64,000 bases of DNA. Origin: Aestuariibacter sp. A3R04. GTDB taxonomy: Bacteria > Pseudomonadota > Gammaproteobacteria > Enterobacterales > Alteromonadaceae. The DNA is taken from NCBI RefSeq assembly GCF_018860805.1, contig NZ_JAHKQR010000003.1, forward strand, positions 744,001 through 808,000, written 5' to 3'. The notes below the pieces were generated by a model, which was not told the origin of the DNA, made no database searches, and saw only the letters and a program-made list of their open reading frames with translations. Shown one piece after another: positions 28,549 to 38,964 of the stretch. The position numbers were made by a program, and so were the translations under genes. Every line of letters starts with the position of its first letter. Positions within the stretch are counted from its first letter, which is position 1.

Positions 28549-29601
28549 CTACTCTCCTAACATACGCCAGTCGATGCTGTTGAGGCGTCTGTCGGCGATG
28601 TAAAATACTTTGTCTCCTGGCGCGATTTCAGTATTTGATGACGGGTTGAGGATCAAATTTTGGTAAATGCCCTTGGGAGCAAAACCTATAAAAATGGCAT
28701 CGTAGTGCTTTTTTAGGTTGATAAAGACATTGGCGACTGGTAAGGATTTTTCGTTAGCCGGTACATCGACGGAAAATTGTGCTTGGCCGGCATCAACACT
28801 GATCAAATCGTGGTGAAGAACACTGGAACCCGGATCAAAAGCGGCCTTTGCGAGCATTTCAACGGCCACAGAAGGGGTGCATTCTACTTTGGGACAGTGT
28901 TGCTGGAGTAAAGGGACCAGGGTGTCGTCGGTAAAATAGGCCACCTTGTGCGCGTCGGGATTGCGCTTCGTACAGTACAATGCCGTGGTCAAGGTTACGT
29001 CGTCTTGCGGATTGTCGATAAGAATTGTCTTTGCTGACGCTACCCAGGCTTTGTCCATATCTTCGTCGCGATTAAACGAGTCAACCCGAATAAATTCGAT
29101 TTTATCAGGCATAGGGTTTTGAATATCAGCCTTAACACACAGTACAATGTCGGGTTTTTCGCTAAGTGCTTCACGCTCTTTGAGCAACAAATCCAGTAAT
29201 AACATGGTCTTGTGCTCGTTCCAGCCTATCACCAAAATATGCTGATCTACATGAATCGGCTTCATTCCTAATAATCCTCTTTTCCAGTGATAACTTACCC
29301 AGGCGGCTATGCGTCCCACTACCATGGCAAAAATGCTCAAACCTACGGGAATGACATACAAGGCAACAATGATTTTGCCGGCGGGCGTAGTCGGGGACAG
29401 ATCACCATAGCCCACAGTTGACGCTGTAACCGCCAGCCAGTAGAAAAAATCCGCACCGCTGATGAGTGTATCTTCACCGGCAAGATAGAGTAACATCCAC
29501 GCGATAATGGCATAAATTACTGAAATTGAGGCAATGGTGTACCAGCGTGACTCAGAAAAGTAACGCAACATGATTTTTCTTATGCGTATCCATGGTGACA
29601 T
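28549..29601 (-). CDS. Two-TM potassium channel with RCK/TrkA-N-like domain
   Basis: 350 residues. Two membrane helices flank a pore loop with the K+ selectivity filter TVGYGD (TASTVGYGDLSPTTPAG, about residues 61-77). A cytoplasmic domain follows, starting HILVIGWNEHKTMLLLDLLL; it resembles a TrkA-N/RCK regulatory domain, though the GxGxxG loop is altered to GWNEHK. It is embedded between the PspA-like and DUF2491 genes, so it is part of this operon and not an independent channel. ATG at 29571 is an alternative start. Confidence 0.9.
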   Translation of the reverse strand: MSPWIRIRKIMLRYFSESRWYTIASISVIYAIIAWMLLYLAGEDTLISGADFFYWLAVTASTVGYGDLSPTTPAGKIIVALYVIPVGLSIFAMVVGRIAAWVSYHWKRGLLGMKPIHVDQHILVIGWNEHKTMLLLDLLLKEREALSEKPDIVLCVKADIQNPMPDKIEFIRVDSFNRDEDMDKAWVASAKTILIDNPQDDVTLTTALYCTKRNPDAHKVAYFTDDTLVPLLQQHCPKVECTPSVAVEMLAKAAFDPGSSVLHHDLISVDAGQAQFSVDVPANEKSLPVANVFINLKKHYDAIFIGFAPKGIYQNLILNPSSNTEIAPGDKVFYIADRRLNSIDWRMLGE

Positions 29602-29670
29602 GGCCGGTGTTCACATCCTGTAATGTTTATCCAAGTGTTTATAACAATTTTACTGTTGTGAAGGCAACGA

Positions 29671-29691
29671 AAAGGGGCGACTCGCCCCTTT
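29671..29691 (-). terminator. Hairpin between the PspA-like and channel genes
   Basis: A 9-bp stem AAAGGGGCG/CGCCCCTTT with a 3-base loop, 5 bases after the PspA-like stop. Only TTTT follows on the minus strand, so it may attenuate rather than fully stop transcription into the rest of the operon. Confidence 0.65.
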
Positions 29692-29695
29692 GTCA

Positions 29696-30376
29696 TTACT
29701 TGCCGAGGATGCGACTTAGTTCGTCATCCGCAGAGGACGTGCCACCTTTGATTCCCGCTTCTGATAAGCGCTTTTCCAGATCGCTTGTGGATTCCTCAGA
29801 GGCCAACTCTTCGGCAGCTTGCAGTTCGGCATTGCGCAGTTTCTGTTTATCCTGAATGCGCGATAGCGACTCCGTGGCTGTTTTCATCTTGCTGTTTGCA
29901 CCCATGTGTCGCGAAGATACGGCTACCTGAGCCTTTTGCACACTTTCCGTAGCCTTAACCATATCAACTTGTTGTTCAAGACGACGCAAATTGGCCTTGG
30001 CTTGCTGAATATTGTGTGCCAGTTGCTTTTCTGACTGCTTAAATTGATCCAGGTACTGTTGTTCCTGCGCTTGTTCGGCTTTTAAATCGGCGACCTTTTG
30101 TGCGCAATCGAGGGCGAGCTGACGATCTGTATCAACGGCCTTGCGGGCGTGATTTTCATACTCCGCTATAGATGCACTAAAGCTGTCGACTTTTTGCTGA
30201 GATAATTTGCACTTCGCGAGGATTTGCGTTCTGGCGTGATCAGATTTTCTCAGCTCTTCTTTCGCTTCCCGAATTTCCTGCTCAAGAATTCTGATAGCCT
30301 GACTATCAGCAACTGCCTGAGCTGCTTCTGTAGCACCGCCTTTTACTGCAGTAATAAGTTTTTTCCAAACAGACAT
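29696..30376 (-). CDS. yjfJ: PspA/IM30-family coiled-coil protein (YjfJ)
   Basis: 226 residues, almost entirely alpha-helical coiled coil (QAVADSQAIRILEQEIREAKEEL ... MVKATESVQKAQVAVS) with a conserved C-terminal tail SSADDELSRILGK. PspA/IM30 proteins assemble into ESCRT-III-like membrane-remodelling polymers that protect the inner membrane. The amphipathic N-terminus (MSVWKKLITAVKGG) fits membrane contact. It lies 17 bases after the DUF2170 gene, as in E. coli yjfI-yjfJ. It is not the PspF-controlled pspA; no pspB/C genes are present. Confidence 0.92.
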   Translation of the reverse strand: MSVWKKLITAVKGGATEAAQAVADSQAIRILEQEIREAKEELRKSDHARTQILAKCKLSQQKVDSFSASIAEYENHARKAVDTDRQLALDCAQKVADLKAEQAQEQQYLDQFKQSEKQLAHNIQQAKANLRRLEQQVDMVKATESVQKAQVAVSSRHMGANSKMKTATESLSRIQDKQKLRNAELQAAEELASEESTSDLEKRLSEAGIKGGTSSADDELSRILGK

Positions 30377-30393
30377 TCGCTTCTCCTACCTAT

Positions 30394-30783
30394 TTATTTC
30401 AAATGTGTTTCGTATGCATCGAGAAAGGAAGCCACGTTTTGAAACAACGTTTCGACTTCTATCACGATGCTTTCTGCTTTCGATTGTGCACTAAGCGCAC
30501 CAAAAGCCGTGTAGTATTCGTCACCACCAATAGTAGAGATCCCTACGGTGGTTAATGGAAACACCATATGGGTGGATAAAATCTCGTGGTCCAGCGCGGC
30601 TTTATCTTTGACCTGTGAAGCGGGAAACAACAAACTCTCCACCAGTATTTGCTCGCCGCTGATTGCCAGCCATGCGTCAATGCCGTCCTGGTTGGCTATC
30701 AGCAAACAGTCCTCTTCCCGCGTAATGACAACGTCGTCGTGTTCTTGCAGAAGGGACTCAAGCTTTTCCAGATCCCACGTCAT
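30394..30783 (-). CDS. yjfI: DUF2170 protein (YjfI)
   Basis: 129 residues, soluble. It begins MTWDLEKLESLLQEHDDVV and contains IANQDGIDAWLAISGEQILVE and HMVFPLTTVGI, matching the YjfI family. The ATG at 30783 has AGGAGAA 6-8 bases upstream, a strong site; the earlier in-frame ATG at 30801 lies within the leader. It is the first gene of the yjf-type operon. Function unknown; possibly a partner of the PspA-like protein, like chaperone-type small proteins. Confidence 0.88.
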   Translation of the reverse strand: MTWDLEKLESLLQEHDDVVITREEDCLLIANQDGIDAWLAISGEQILVESLLFPASQVKDKAALDHEILSTHMVFPLTTVGISTIGGDEYYTAFGALSAQSKAESIVIEVETLFQNVASFLDAYETHLK

Positions 30784-30962
30784 AATATTTCTCCTTTTCA
30801 ATTTGAAGCGAAAATGTCAGCTACACTGTAAACGAATTTTTAGTGCAGGACACTATTCACGAAATTCAGTTTAGACAAGATGGGTTTGCCAATCAATAAT
30901 TCAAGTGTTTTAATGTGTAAAAAATTATATTTTTGTAAATTATAACTCACAAAGGTGGCATT

Positions 30963-31214
30963 TTGACGGGCAAGAATCAATGGCGGGAAGTGGTGGCAAG
31001 ACTGGTGAAATCTGAAATGTCTATGCGCGGTGTAAAATACCAAGGACTCAGCGAGCGTTTGGCCGAGATTGGTGTAAAGCAGAGTGCTGACAACCTGCGC
31101 AATAAAGTAAACAAGGGAATTATGGGGGCAGACCTGTTTTTGCAAATCATGCACGTGTTGAACGCCAGACCTGTATTGATGACGGATGTCCAGGACATTC
31201 TGGGTGAGTTATAG
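30963..31214 (+). CDS. Small helical protein, DUF6471-like
   Basis: 83 residues. The sequence WREVVARLVKSEMSMRGVKYQGLSERLAEIGVKQSADNLRNKVNKG looks like a helix-turn-helix DNA-binding domain, and matches what I recall of DUF6471. The start is TTG at 30963, supported by AAGGTGG 5 bases upstream; no ATG precedes the conserved part. It is divergent from the yjf-type operon and could be its regulator, which is inference only. Confidence 0.7.
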   Translation: MTGKNQWREVVARLVKSEMSMRGVKYQGLSERLAEIGVKQSADNLRNKVNKGIMGADLFLQIMHVLNARPVLMTDVQDILGEL

Positions 31215-31304
31215 CATATGGCTTAAGATGTACTGCATTTCTCCACACCTTCTAAGCGGAATTTGTTAGAATCCCGTGCAATTTACTATCGCAGGCAAAA
31301 AAAA

Positions 31305-31322
31305 CCCGGCGACATCGCCGGG
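31305..31322 (-). terminator. Orphan intrinsic terminator facing left
   Basis: Stem CCCGGCG/CGCCGGG with a 4-base loop; on the minus strand it is followed by eight T. The T run is on the wrong side to stop the rightward DUF6471-like gene, and no minus-strand gene lies between it and queA. See the findings for the possible small RNA. Confidence 0.7.
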
Positions 31323-31372
31323 AATAGAATAGGAGCTGTTTGGGAGAACATCATCACTATCTGGGTTAAATC

Positions 31373-31400
31373 TTAACCGATTAAGTTATTCCTGTATAAT
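31373..31400 (+). promoter_or_regulatory. Candidate promoter of queA
   Basis: TTAACC at 31373-31378, 16-base spacer, TATAAT at 31395-31400. It would give an 80-base leader before the queA ATG. Confidence 0.55.
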
Positions 31401-31484
31401 AGTTGTGCGTATTGTGAAATATATATAGGTATACAAATTAATACCCCCTATGGTGAGATTTCTTAAAACATCGATTTTATTGAC

Positions 31485-32531
31485 ATGAAGCTATCTGATT
31501 TTACTTTTGAATTACCCGAACATCTAATTGCCAAGTACCCGGTGGAAAAGCGAACTGCCAGTCGGCTACTATGCCTGGATGGCCCCACTGGAAAGGTTAA
31601 CCACATGCAATTTGGTGACATGTTGTCTTTGGTCGAGGCCGGCGACTTGTTGGTGTTCAATAACACCCGAGTTATTCCCGCACGTCTGAAAGGCAGAAAA
31701 GCGTCCGGGGGGCAGGTTGAAGTACTGGTAGAGAGAATACGCGATGACAATGAGGTGCTAGCTCATATCCGCGCGAGCAAGTCGCCAAAACCAGGAACGC
31801 AATTACTACTTGAAGAGGCGGTTCCTGTTACAGTGACAGGCAGAGAAGGGGCGTTGTTTCTCATTAGGTTTGAGAATCGAGAAAGCGTGCTTTCTCAACT
31901 GGAACAATACGGTCATATGCCGTTGCCGCCTTATATTGACCGGGCTGACGAAAACAGCGATAAAGAGCGCTATCAGACGGTGTATAATCAAAAACCAGGT
32001 GCTGTGGCAGCGCCCACTGCGGGTCTTCATTTCGACGATGATATTCTAACTGCACTGCGCAACAAAGGGGTAAACCTTGCGTTCGTTACCCTGCATGTTG
32101 GTGCCGGAACATTTCAACCTGTGCGCGTAGATAATATTACTGACCACGTGATGCATTCTGAATATGCAGAAGTGCCTCAGGAGGTTGTTGACGCTGTACT
32201 TGCCACAAAACGGGCAGGCAAGCGCGTTATCGCGGTGGGAACTACGTCGGTACGCTCACTTGAATCTGCGGCAAAGGCGGCAGACGACGGTATCATTGCC
32301 CCTTTTTTCGACGACACTGATATTTTTATTTACCCCGGTTTTACATTCAGTGTGGTTGATGCCATGTTTACCAATTTTCACTTACCCGAGTCTACCTTAA
32401 TGATGCTTATTAGTGCCTTCGCCGGGCGCGAAAACGTTATGGCAGCCTATCAGCAAGCCATCGAAAATCAGTACCGATTTTTTAGCTACGGAGACAGTAT
32501 GTTTATTACGCGGGCTGGTGAAGGCGCATAG
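31485..32531 (+). CDS. queA: S-adenosylmethionine:tRNA ribosyltransferase-isomerase
   Basis: 348 residues, usual length. QueA transfers and isomerises the ribosyl part of SAM onto 7-aminomethyl-7-deazaguanine in tRNA, giving epoxyqueuosine. Typical blocks: [60 protein letters not shown] and [15 protein letters not shown] ([18 protein letters not shown]). It precedes tgt, which acts one step earlier in queuosine synthesis. Confidence 0.97.
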   Translation: MKLSDFTFELPEHLIAKYPVEKRTASRLLCLDGPTGKVNHMQFGDMLSLVEAGDLLVFNNTRVIPARLKGRKASGGQVEVLVERIRDDNEVLAHIRASKSPKPGTQLLLEEAVPVTVTGREGALFLIRFENRESVLSQLEQYGHMPLPPYIDRADENSDKERYQTVYNQKPGAVAAPTAGLHFDDDILTALRNKGVNLAFVTLHVGAGTFQPVRVDNITDHVMHSEYAEVPQEVVDAVLATKRAGKRVIAVGTTSVRSLESAAKAADDGIIAPFFDDTDIFIYPGFTFSVVDAMFTNFHLPESTLMMLISAFAGRENVMAAYQQAIENQYRFFSYGDSMFITRAGEGA

Positions 32532-32588
32532 GCAAAGTGCTGAATTTAAAATATCCTGCGATGCGGTGCATGATCTGAGTACTGAAAC

Positions 32589-32597
32589 TGTTATAAT
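32589..32597 (+). promoter_or_regulatory. Extended -10 promoter of tgt
   Basis: TGTTATAAT, an extended -10 with consensus TATAAT at 32592-32597, 67 bases before the tgt start; no good -35. It suggests tgt-yajC-secDF can be expressed independently of queA. Confidence 0.55.
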
Positions 32598-32612
32598 CGC
32601 CGCCAATTTTAA

Positions 32613-33776
<1,164 letters not shown>

Positions 33777-33804
33777 CTACAACACGTTAAAATAAGAGGT
33801 ATTT

Positions 33805-34140
33805 ATGAGCTTGTTTATTTCCAGCGCATACGCGCAAACCGAAGGGCAACCAGCGGGCGGCGGTTTCGAAATGCTCATTATGTTGGGTGTATTTGGTCTG
33901 ATTTTCTATTTCTTACTATATCGCCCTCAGGCTAAACGGGTAAAGGAACACAAAAATCTGGTATCTTCCCTTAGTAAGGGCGATGAGATTTTGACACAAG
34001 GCGGTTTGGTTGGTCGCATTACTAAGGTGTCTGAAGAAAAAGATTTTATCGAAATTGCTTTAAATGACGATACCCATATTGTTATTCAAAAAACATCTGT
34101 TTCTGCGGTATTGCCGAAGGGTACGATGAAATCCATCTAA
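33805..34140 (+). CDS. yajC: Sec translocon accessory protein YajC
   Basis: 111 residues: one membrane helix (EMLIMLGVFGLIFYFLLYRP) with the family signature YRPQAKRVKEHKNLVSSLSKGDEILTQGGLVGRI. It forms an accessory complex with SecDF at the inner membrane. AAGAGG precedes the ATG. It lies between tgt and secD. Confidence 0.97.
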   Translation: MSLFISSAYAQTEGQPAGGGFEMLIMLGVFGLIFYFLLYRPQAKRVKEHKNLVSSLSKGDEILTQGGLVGRITKVSEEKDFIEIALNDDTHIVIQKTSVSAVLPKGTMKSI

Positions 34141-34155
34141 GTTATTCTGCCGGAG

Positions 34156-34171
34156 CCGGGCTTCAGCCCGG
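34156..34171 (+). terminator. GC-rich hairpin between yajC and secD
   Basis: Stem CCGGGC/GCCCGG with a TTCA loop, followed by TTCTTT. It looks like a weak terminator or attenuator that may set the yajC:secD ratio. Confidence 0.5.
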
Positions 34172-34194
34172 TTCTTTGGTAAAAGGAATTTCCT

Positions 34195-36039
34195 GTGTTA
34201 AATAAAAATTCTATCTGGAAAGTGCTGCTAGTCATTGCCATCATCGGGCTTTGCGCGCTGTATGCGCTTCCGAACATTTACGGTGAAGACAACGCTGTAC
34301 AGATTTCTGCCGGGCGCGATGCAAAAGTGACTGAGCAAATGGTTGGTCGCGTAGAAAACGCCCTTAAAGCGAATAATATTGACGTTAAAAAAATTGAGTT
34401 CGAAAACGAACAAATCCTCATCAGGTTAACTTCCAGTGATGGTCAGTTGCGAGCCCGTGAATTGCTCGAACGGGAGTTGGGCACGGACTACTACGTAGCG
34501 ATGAACCTAGCTCCTGATACCCCTGAGTGGCTTGAAGATCTCGGTGGTACGCCGATGAAACTTGGCTTGGATTTACGTGGCGGCGTGCACTTTCTTATGG
34601 AAGTGGATATGAGCGAAGCAATTAAAAAGTCGCTGGAAGACGCTGAAAGCACCTTTAGGACATCATTACGAGAAGAAGGCCTTCGCTACCGAACGGTCAA
34701 CCAACGGGGCGACTATCTCGATATTCAGTTCCGGGATCAGGATACTCTGGATAAAGCTGAATTTTTCCTGCGCAATCAAAATCGCGATTTGAGTTACAAA
34801 GACGCGGGTGAACTCACTCTTCGGGCTTCATTCTCTGAAGCTAAGCTCGCGGAAATCCGTGACAACGCGGTAAAGCAAAACATCACTATCATTCGCAACC
34901 GGGTAAATCAACTGGGAGTTGCTGAGCCATTGGTGCAAAAGCAGGGGGCAGACCGAATCGTGGTTCAATTGCCCGGTATTCAGGATACAGCTCGCGCCAA
35001 GGAAATATTGAATGCGACAGCTACCTTGGAATTCAGAATGGTCGATCTTGACCACGATGTTGCCGATGCCATTAACGGTCGTGTTCCAGCTGGGTCTCAG
35101 CTTATTAATGACCAGTCAGGCAGACCGCAGTTACTGGAGAAGCGCATTATGCTGACCGGTAACCATATTACTGACGCTAACAGTGGCGTGGACGAATATG
35201 GTATTCCGCAGGTTAATATTTCATTGGATTCCGAAGGCGGCAGTAAGATGTCCCGCGCTACTCGCAGCGCTATAGGCAAGCCCATGGCAACGGTATTCAT
35301 TGAATACAAGTCTACCGGAGAGCGCAACGACGCCGGAAAACTGGTATTTGAAAAACACGAAGAAGTGATCAGCATTGCGACCATTCGTGCGCAGTTGGGT
35401 AGCAGTTTTAGGATTACGGGCCTTGATTCTCCCAAAGAAGCCCGTGATCTGGCATTGCTCCTGCGCGCAGGCGCCCTTATTGCTCCTATTCAAATTGTTG
35501 AGGAGCGCACAGTGGGGCCAAGTCTTGGGGCAGAAAATATCGAAATGGGTATGCAGGCCATCGTATTTGGTTTGGCCGCGGTGCTTATCTTCATGATTAT
35601 TTATTACAAGGCATTTGGATTGATTGCCAATGTGGCATTGCTCAGTAACCTTGTGATTATCGTTGGCGTTATGTCGATGATTCCAGGGGCAACCCTTACC
35701 TTGCCCGGCATGGCTGGTATTGTACTTACTGTCGGTATGGCGGTAGATGCTAATGTTTTGATATTCGAGCGGATCCGGGAGGAAATACGCGACGGCCGCA
35801 GCCCTCAACAGGCAATACACCAAGGCTACGACAGCGCGTTCTCTACTATCCTCGATGCAAACGTGACGACATTTATCGCGGGTATGATCCTGTTTGCAGT
35901 GGGAACAGGGCCAATTAAAGGCTTCTCGATAACATTGATGATCGGTATCGCCACGTCAATGTTTACTGCCATTCTGGTCACACGGGTTATCGCCAATGCC
36001 ATTTGGGGTGGGCGCCGTGTTGATTCGCTTCCCATATAA
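34195..36039 (+). CDS. secD: Protein translocase subunit SecD
   Basis: 614 residues with six membrane helices and a large periplasmic domain after the first (residues about 30-440). The [16 protein letters not shown] motif and the C-terminal RND-like block ([22 protein letters not shown]) are diagnostic. It uses the proton gradient to help release exported proteins. The start is GTG at 34195, with AAGGA 8 bases upstream. Confidence 0.98.
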   Translation: MLNKNSIWKVLLVIAIIGLCALYALPNIYGEDNAVQISAGRDAKVTEQMVGRVENALKANNIDVKKIEFENEQILIRLTSSDGQLRARELLERELGTDYYVAMNLAPDTPEWLEDLGGTPMKLGLDLRGGVHFLMEVDMSEAIKKSLEDAESTFRTSLREEGLRYRTVNQRGDYLDIQFRDQDTLDKAEFFLRNQNRDLSYKDAGELTLRASFSEAKLAEIRDNAVKQNITIIRNRVNQLGVAEPLVQKQGADRIVVQLPGIQDTARAKEILNATATLEFRMVDLDHDVADAINGRVPAGSQLINDQSGRPQLLEKRIMLTGNHITDANSGVDEYGIPQVNISLDSEGGSKMSRATRSAIGKPMATVFIEYKSTGERNDAGKLVFEKHEEVISIATIRAQLGSSFRITGLDSPKEARDLALLLRAGALIAPIQIVEERTVGPSLGAENIEMGMQAIVFGLAAVLIFMIIYYKAFGLIANVALLSNLVIIVGVMSMIPGATLTLPGMAGIVLTVGMAVDANVLIFERIREEIRDGRSPQQAIHQGYDSAFSTILDANVTTFIAGMILFAVGTGPIKGFSITLMIGIATSMFTAILVTRVIANAIWGGRRVDSLPI

Positions 36040-36051
36040 GGAACCGTTGTT

Positions 36052-36993
36052 ATGCAATTACTTTCTTTGAACCACACGGTTAACTTTATGCGTCTGCGGG
36101 TCGCGACTATATTTTTGTCGACCCTGCTCATTATAGGTTCTGTTGTTTCCTTGGCGACTAACAGTTTAAATTGGGGGCTCGATTTTACGGGAGGAACCCT
36201 GATTGAAGTAGGTTACGAAGACTCTGCCGACTTAGCGCGGATTCGTGATGAACTCGCTGGCGCTGATTTTCCGGATGCTGTGGTGCAGAATTTTGGCAGT
36301 AGTCAGGATGTGTTGATTCGCATTTCTCCGCGAGAGGGCGTTAAAGCCGCCGCCATTGGCGATCAAGTCTTGAGTGCACTCAGGGCTGACGGTGAAACGG
36401 TTACCATGCGCCGCATTGAATTTGTTGGCCCTCAGGTGGGTGATGAGCTCACTGAACAGGGTGGTTTAGCCATGCTGGTAGCACTTATCTGTATTCTTGT
36501 ATACGTTGCTATGCGATTTGAATGGCGCTTTGCTCTGGGGTCGGTGTCGGCTCTGGTACACGATGTGATCCTAACGTTGGGATTGTTTTCACTACTGCAG
36601 ATTGAGTTTGATTTGACTGTACTGGCAGCGGTGTTAGCGGTCATTGGTTATTCACTGAATGACACCATTGTTGTGTGCGATCGCATACGTGAGAACTTCC
36701 GTAAAATACGCAAAGGCGAGCCGACAGAAATTGTTAATATTTCCTTGTCGCAAACCTTGAACAGAACCATCATTACTTCACTGACCACTATTTTGGTGTT
36801 GGTGGCACTTTTCTATAAGGGAGGGGCACTTATTCACGGCTTTGCTACAGCATTGTTGTTCGGTGTTATCGTCGGTACTTATTCTTCCATCTACATTGCA
36901 AGCTCCGTTGCATTGGCGTTGGGCATAAGTAAAGAAGATCTCATGCCTCCTCAAGTGGAAAAGGAAGGCGCAGATATGGATCCATTGCCTTAA
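36052..36993 (+). CDS. secF: Protein translocase subunit SecF
   Basis: 313 residues, six membrane helices. Family signatures: LNWGLDFTGGTLIEVGY in the first periplasmic segment and VIGYSLNDTIVVCDRIRENFR in the membrane block. It pairs with SecD (12 bases upstream). The gene ends at a bidirectional terminator shared with suhB. Confidence 0.98.
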   Translation: MQLLSLNHTVNFMRLRVATIFLSTLLIIGSVVSLATNSLNWGLDFTGGTLIEVGYEDSADLARIRDELAGADFPDAVVQNFGSSQDVLIRISPREGVKAAAIGDQVLSALRADGETVTMRRIEFVGPQVGDELTEQGGLAMLVALICILVYVAMRFEWRFALGSVSALVHDVILTLGLFSLLQIEFDLTVLAAVLAVIGYSLNDTIVVCDRIRENFRKIRKGEPTEIVNISLSQTLNRTIITSLTTILVLVALFYKGGALIHGFATALLFGVIVGTYSSIYIASSVALALGISKEDLMPPQVEKEGADMDPLP

Positions 36994-37016
36994 ATGGCCT
37001 GTTAAGGCACAAAAAA

Positions 37017-37034
37017 ACCGCTCATGTGAGCGGT
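37017..37034. terminator. Bidirectional terminator between secF and suhB
   Basis: 8-bp stem ACCGCTCA/TGAGCGGT with a 2-base minimal loop, preceded by seven A and followed by seven T, so it works on both strands for the two convergent genes. Confidence 0.92.
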
Positions 37035-37055
37035 TTTTTTATTCTGAAGTTACGG

Positions 37056-37832
37056 CTATTTCAGGTGTTTAACCAAACCCTGAACAACTTTCGGGCTGCC
37101 TGCGACAATTTCGCCTTTGTAAAGTGGGTCGTTGTTGCCTTTAAAATCTGTAACCAGGCCACCAGCTTCTCTTACCATTAGCTCACCTGCGGCGATATCC
37201 CATGCTTTAATACCACGCTCCCAGTAACCGTCCATTCTGCCGGCGGCCACATAGGCTAAGTCTAATGCGGCACTGCCACCGCGACGGATGTCACCACATT
37301 CGTGAAAAATCTTGTTCAGGCTAAGTGCGTATTCACCGAACTGACCTTTGTCTTTAAAAGGCAACGCCGTGGCCAATACCGTTTCGGTGAGATCTCGAGG
37401 CTTAGTTGTGCGGATGCGGTAACCATTCAATTGCGCACCCTGACCGCGGCTGGCAGTGAAAATCTCACTGCGAATAGGATCAAAGATAACTGCCTGGTCA
37501 AGACGGCCTTTGTGTAACAAAGCAATAGAAACGGCGAAATGAGGTATGCCTTTTACAAAATTGGTGGTGCCATCTAATGGGTCAATAATCCACTGAAACT
37601 CCGTATTCGTACCATGGGTTTCACCGCTTTCTTCGCCTAAAAAACTGTGCTCGGGGAAAGACTGCTGAATTTTGTTAATAATCGCCTGCTCAGCTTCTTT
37701 GTCTATCTGAGTGACATAATCATTGGCACCTTTTATTTCTTTTGTCAGGTCTGCTCGATTTTCAAAACCGCGCACAATAATTTGTCCGGCAACACGCGCA
37801 GCGCGCACCGCAATATTCAGCATAGGATGCAT
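37056..37832 (-). CDS. suhB: Inositol-1-monophosphatase family protein SuhB
   Basis: 258 residues. Mg2+-binding motifs of the family are complete: GEESG (Glu of the first site), WIIDPLDGTTNF, and WDIAAGELMVREAGG. Besides phosphatase activity, E. coli SuhB is part of the rRNA antitermination complex; the suhB-trmJ-iscR order here matches E. coli. Divergent from trmJ. Confidence 0.96.
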   Translation of the reverse strand: MHPMLNIAVRAARVAGQIIVRGFENRADLTKEIKGANDYVTQIDKEAEQAIINKIQQSFPEHSFLGEESGETHGTNTEFQWIIDPLDGTTNFVKGIPHFAVSIALLHKGRLDQAVIFDPIRSEIFTASRGQGAQLNGYRIRTTKPRDLTETVLATALPFKDKGQFGEYALSLNKIFHECGDIRRGGSAALDLAYVAAGRMDGYWERGIKAWDIAAGELMVREAGGLVTDFKGNNDPLYKGEIVAGSPKVVQGLVKHLK

Positions 37833-38031
37833 AGATAAACCACCAATTGTAAAAGATCAAAAATAAAACGTTGTGCAAATATTGTCCACGAACGTCTAAA
37901 GCGCGCGAAGTTTAACAGAGCAATAAAAATATGCAACGACAATTCTAAATTCAACCCCGTGTGGCGACAAATAGCCTTCCAAAGCGCTGTTGTGCTATTA
38001 TCCGCCACCCGTAAAACAGGTAACACGCGTC

Positions 38032-38751
38032 ATGTTAGAAAATATCAGAATCGTCTTGGTCAATACGTCTCATACCGGCAACATTGGTTCTACTGCCAGG
38101 GCCATGAAAACGATGGGGTTAAGCAATTTGTATCTGGTCGACCCAGTCAAAGCGCCAGATGGGCATGCAAGTGCATTGGCGGCGGGGGCTGGCGATGTAT
38201 TAGGCAATGCTAAAACGGTAGCAACACTGCAAGATGCGGTCTCTGATTGTGGGTTAGTAGTTGGTACCTCGGCCCGTTCCAGAACACACTCCTGGCCAAT
38301 GCTTGAACCGCGAACATGTGGCAGAAAGCTCATTGCCGAAGTACCCAATTATCCTGTAGCTCTGGTATTCGGACGGGAGAACAACGGGTTGACGAATGAA
38401 GAGTTGCAACAATGTCACTTTCACGTGTGTATTCCTGCAAACCCAGAGTACAGTTCACTAAACCTCGCCGCCGCGGTACAAACCCTTTGCTACGAAGTAA
38501 GAATGGCCTGGCTGGAACGGGACGCCCGTGAATCGATTGAACAGGCCTACCCTCTTAACGAAGATTTAGAAAGGTTTTACACCCACTTAGCCCGCACTCT
38601 GACAAGTACACAATTTATAGTAAAGAATCATCCCGGAATGGTAATGACCAAATTGCGGCGGTTGTTCAATCGCGCACGCCCGGAGTCCCAAGAGTTGAAT
38701 ATACTCCGGGGGATGCTTTCTTCTATCGATAAAGCGGTGAAAAAGGACTAA
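38032..38751 (+). CDS. trmJ: tRNA (cytidine/uridine-32-2'-O)-methyltransferase TrmJ
   Basis: 239 residues from ATG 38032. A SPOUT methyltransferase: [26 protein letters not shown] at the start, [17 protein letters not shown] and [19 protein letters not shown] form the knotted SAM site. It methylates the 2'-OH of nucleotide 32 in tRNA. An upstream in-frame ATG at 37990 falls in the promoter region and is rejected. It is the conserved neighbour of iscR. Confidence 0.95.
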   Translation: MLENIRIVLVNTSHTGNIGSTARAMKTMGLSNLYLVDPVKAPDGHASALAAGAGDVLGNAKTVATLQDAVSDCGLVVGTSARSRTHSWPMLEPRTCGRKLIAEVPNYPVALVFGRENNGLTNEELQQCHFHVCIPANPEYSSLNLAAAVQTLCYEVRMAWLERDARESIEQAYPLNEDLERFYTHLARTLTSTQFIVKNHPGMVMTKLRRLFNRARPESQELNILRGMLSSIDKAVKKD

Positions 38752-38903
38752 TAAAAACGGTTTGTTTGAGCGTTAGTCCCGAAATCAGTGGGCATACTAA
38801 AGCAACCCTGAACGTCAATGTGTGAATGCGGCATACCGCTCATCAATCGAACAAAAAAAACGATATGACCGATTGATAATACTTGAGCAGAATACAAGGT
38901 TAA

Positions 38904-38928
38904 ATACTTGACCAATTTAGTAGGGAAT
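38904..38928 (+). promoter_or_regulatory. IscR type-1-like box at the iscR promoter
   Basis: The 25 bases starting ATACTTGACCAATTTAGTAG fit the [2Fe-2S]-IscR consensus ATASYYGACTRWWWYAGTCRRSTAT at 22 positions. TTGACC inside it is a credible -35 element. A weaker second copy starting ATACTTGAGCAG lies just upstream at 38879-38903, giving the tandem layout known for E. coli iscR autoregulation. Confidence 0.75.
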
Positions 38929-38964
38929 GGGAAAATTCGCTACCTTAGAGTTGGGAGATAAAAA

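Noticed and set aside
31305..31322. Terminator of the rightward DUF6471-like gene
   Set aside because: The T run is on the minus strand, so it cannot stop rightward transcription; kept as an orphan minus-strand terminator.
38852..38876. 8-bp inverted repeat ATCAATCG ... CGATTGAT before iscR
   Set aside because: The arms are short with a 9-base or longer AT-rich gap and do not fit an IscR site; no clear function.
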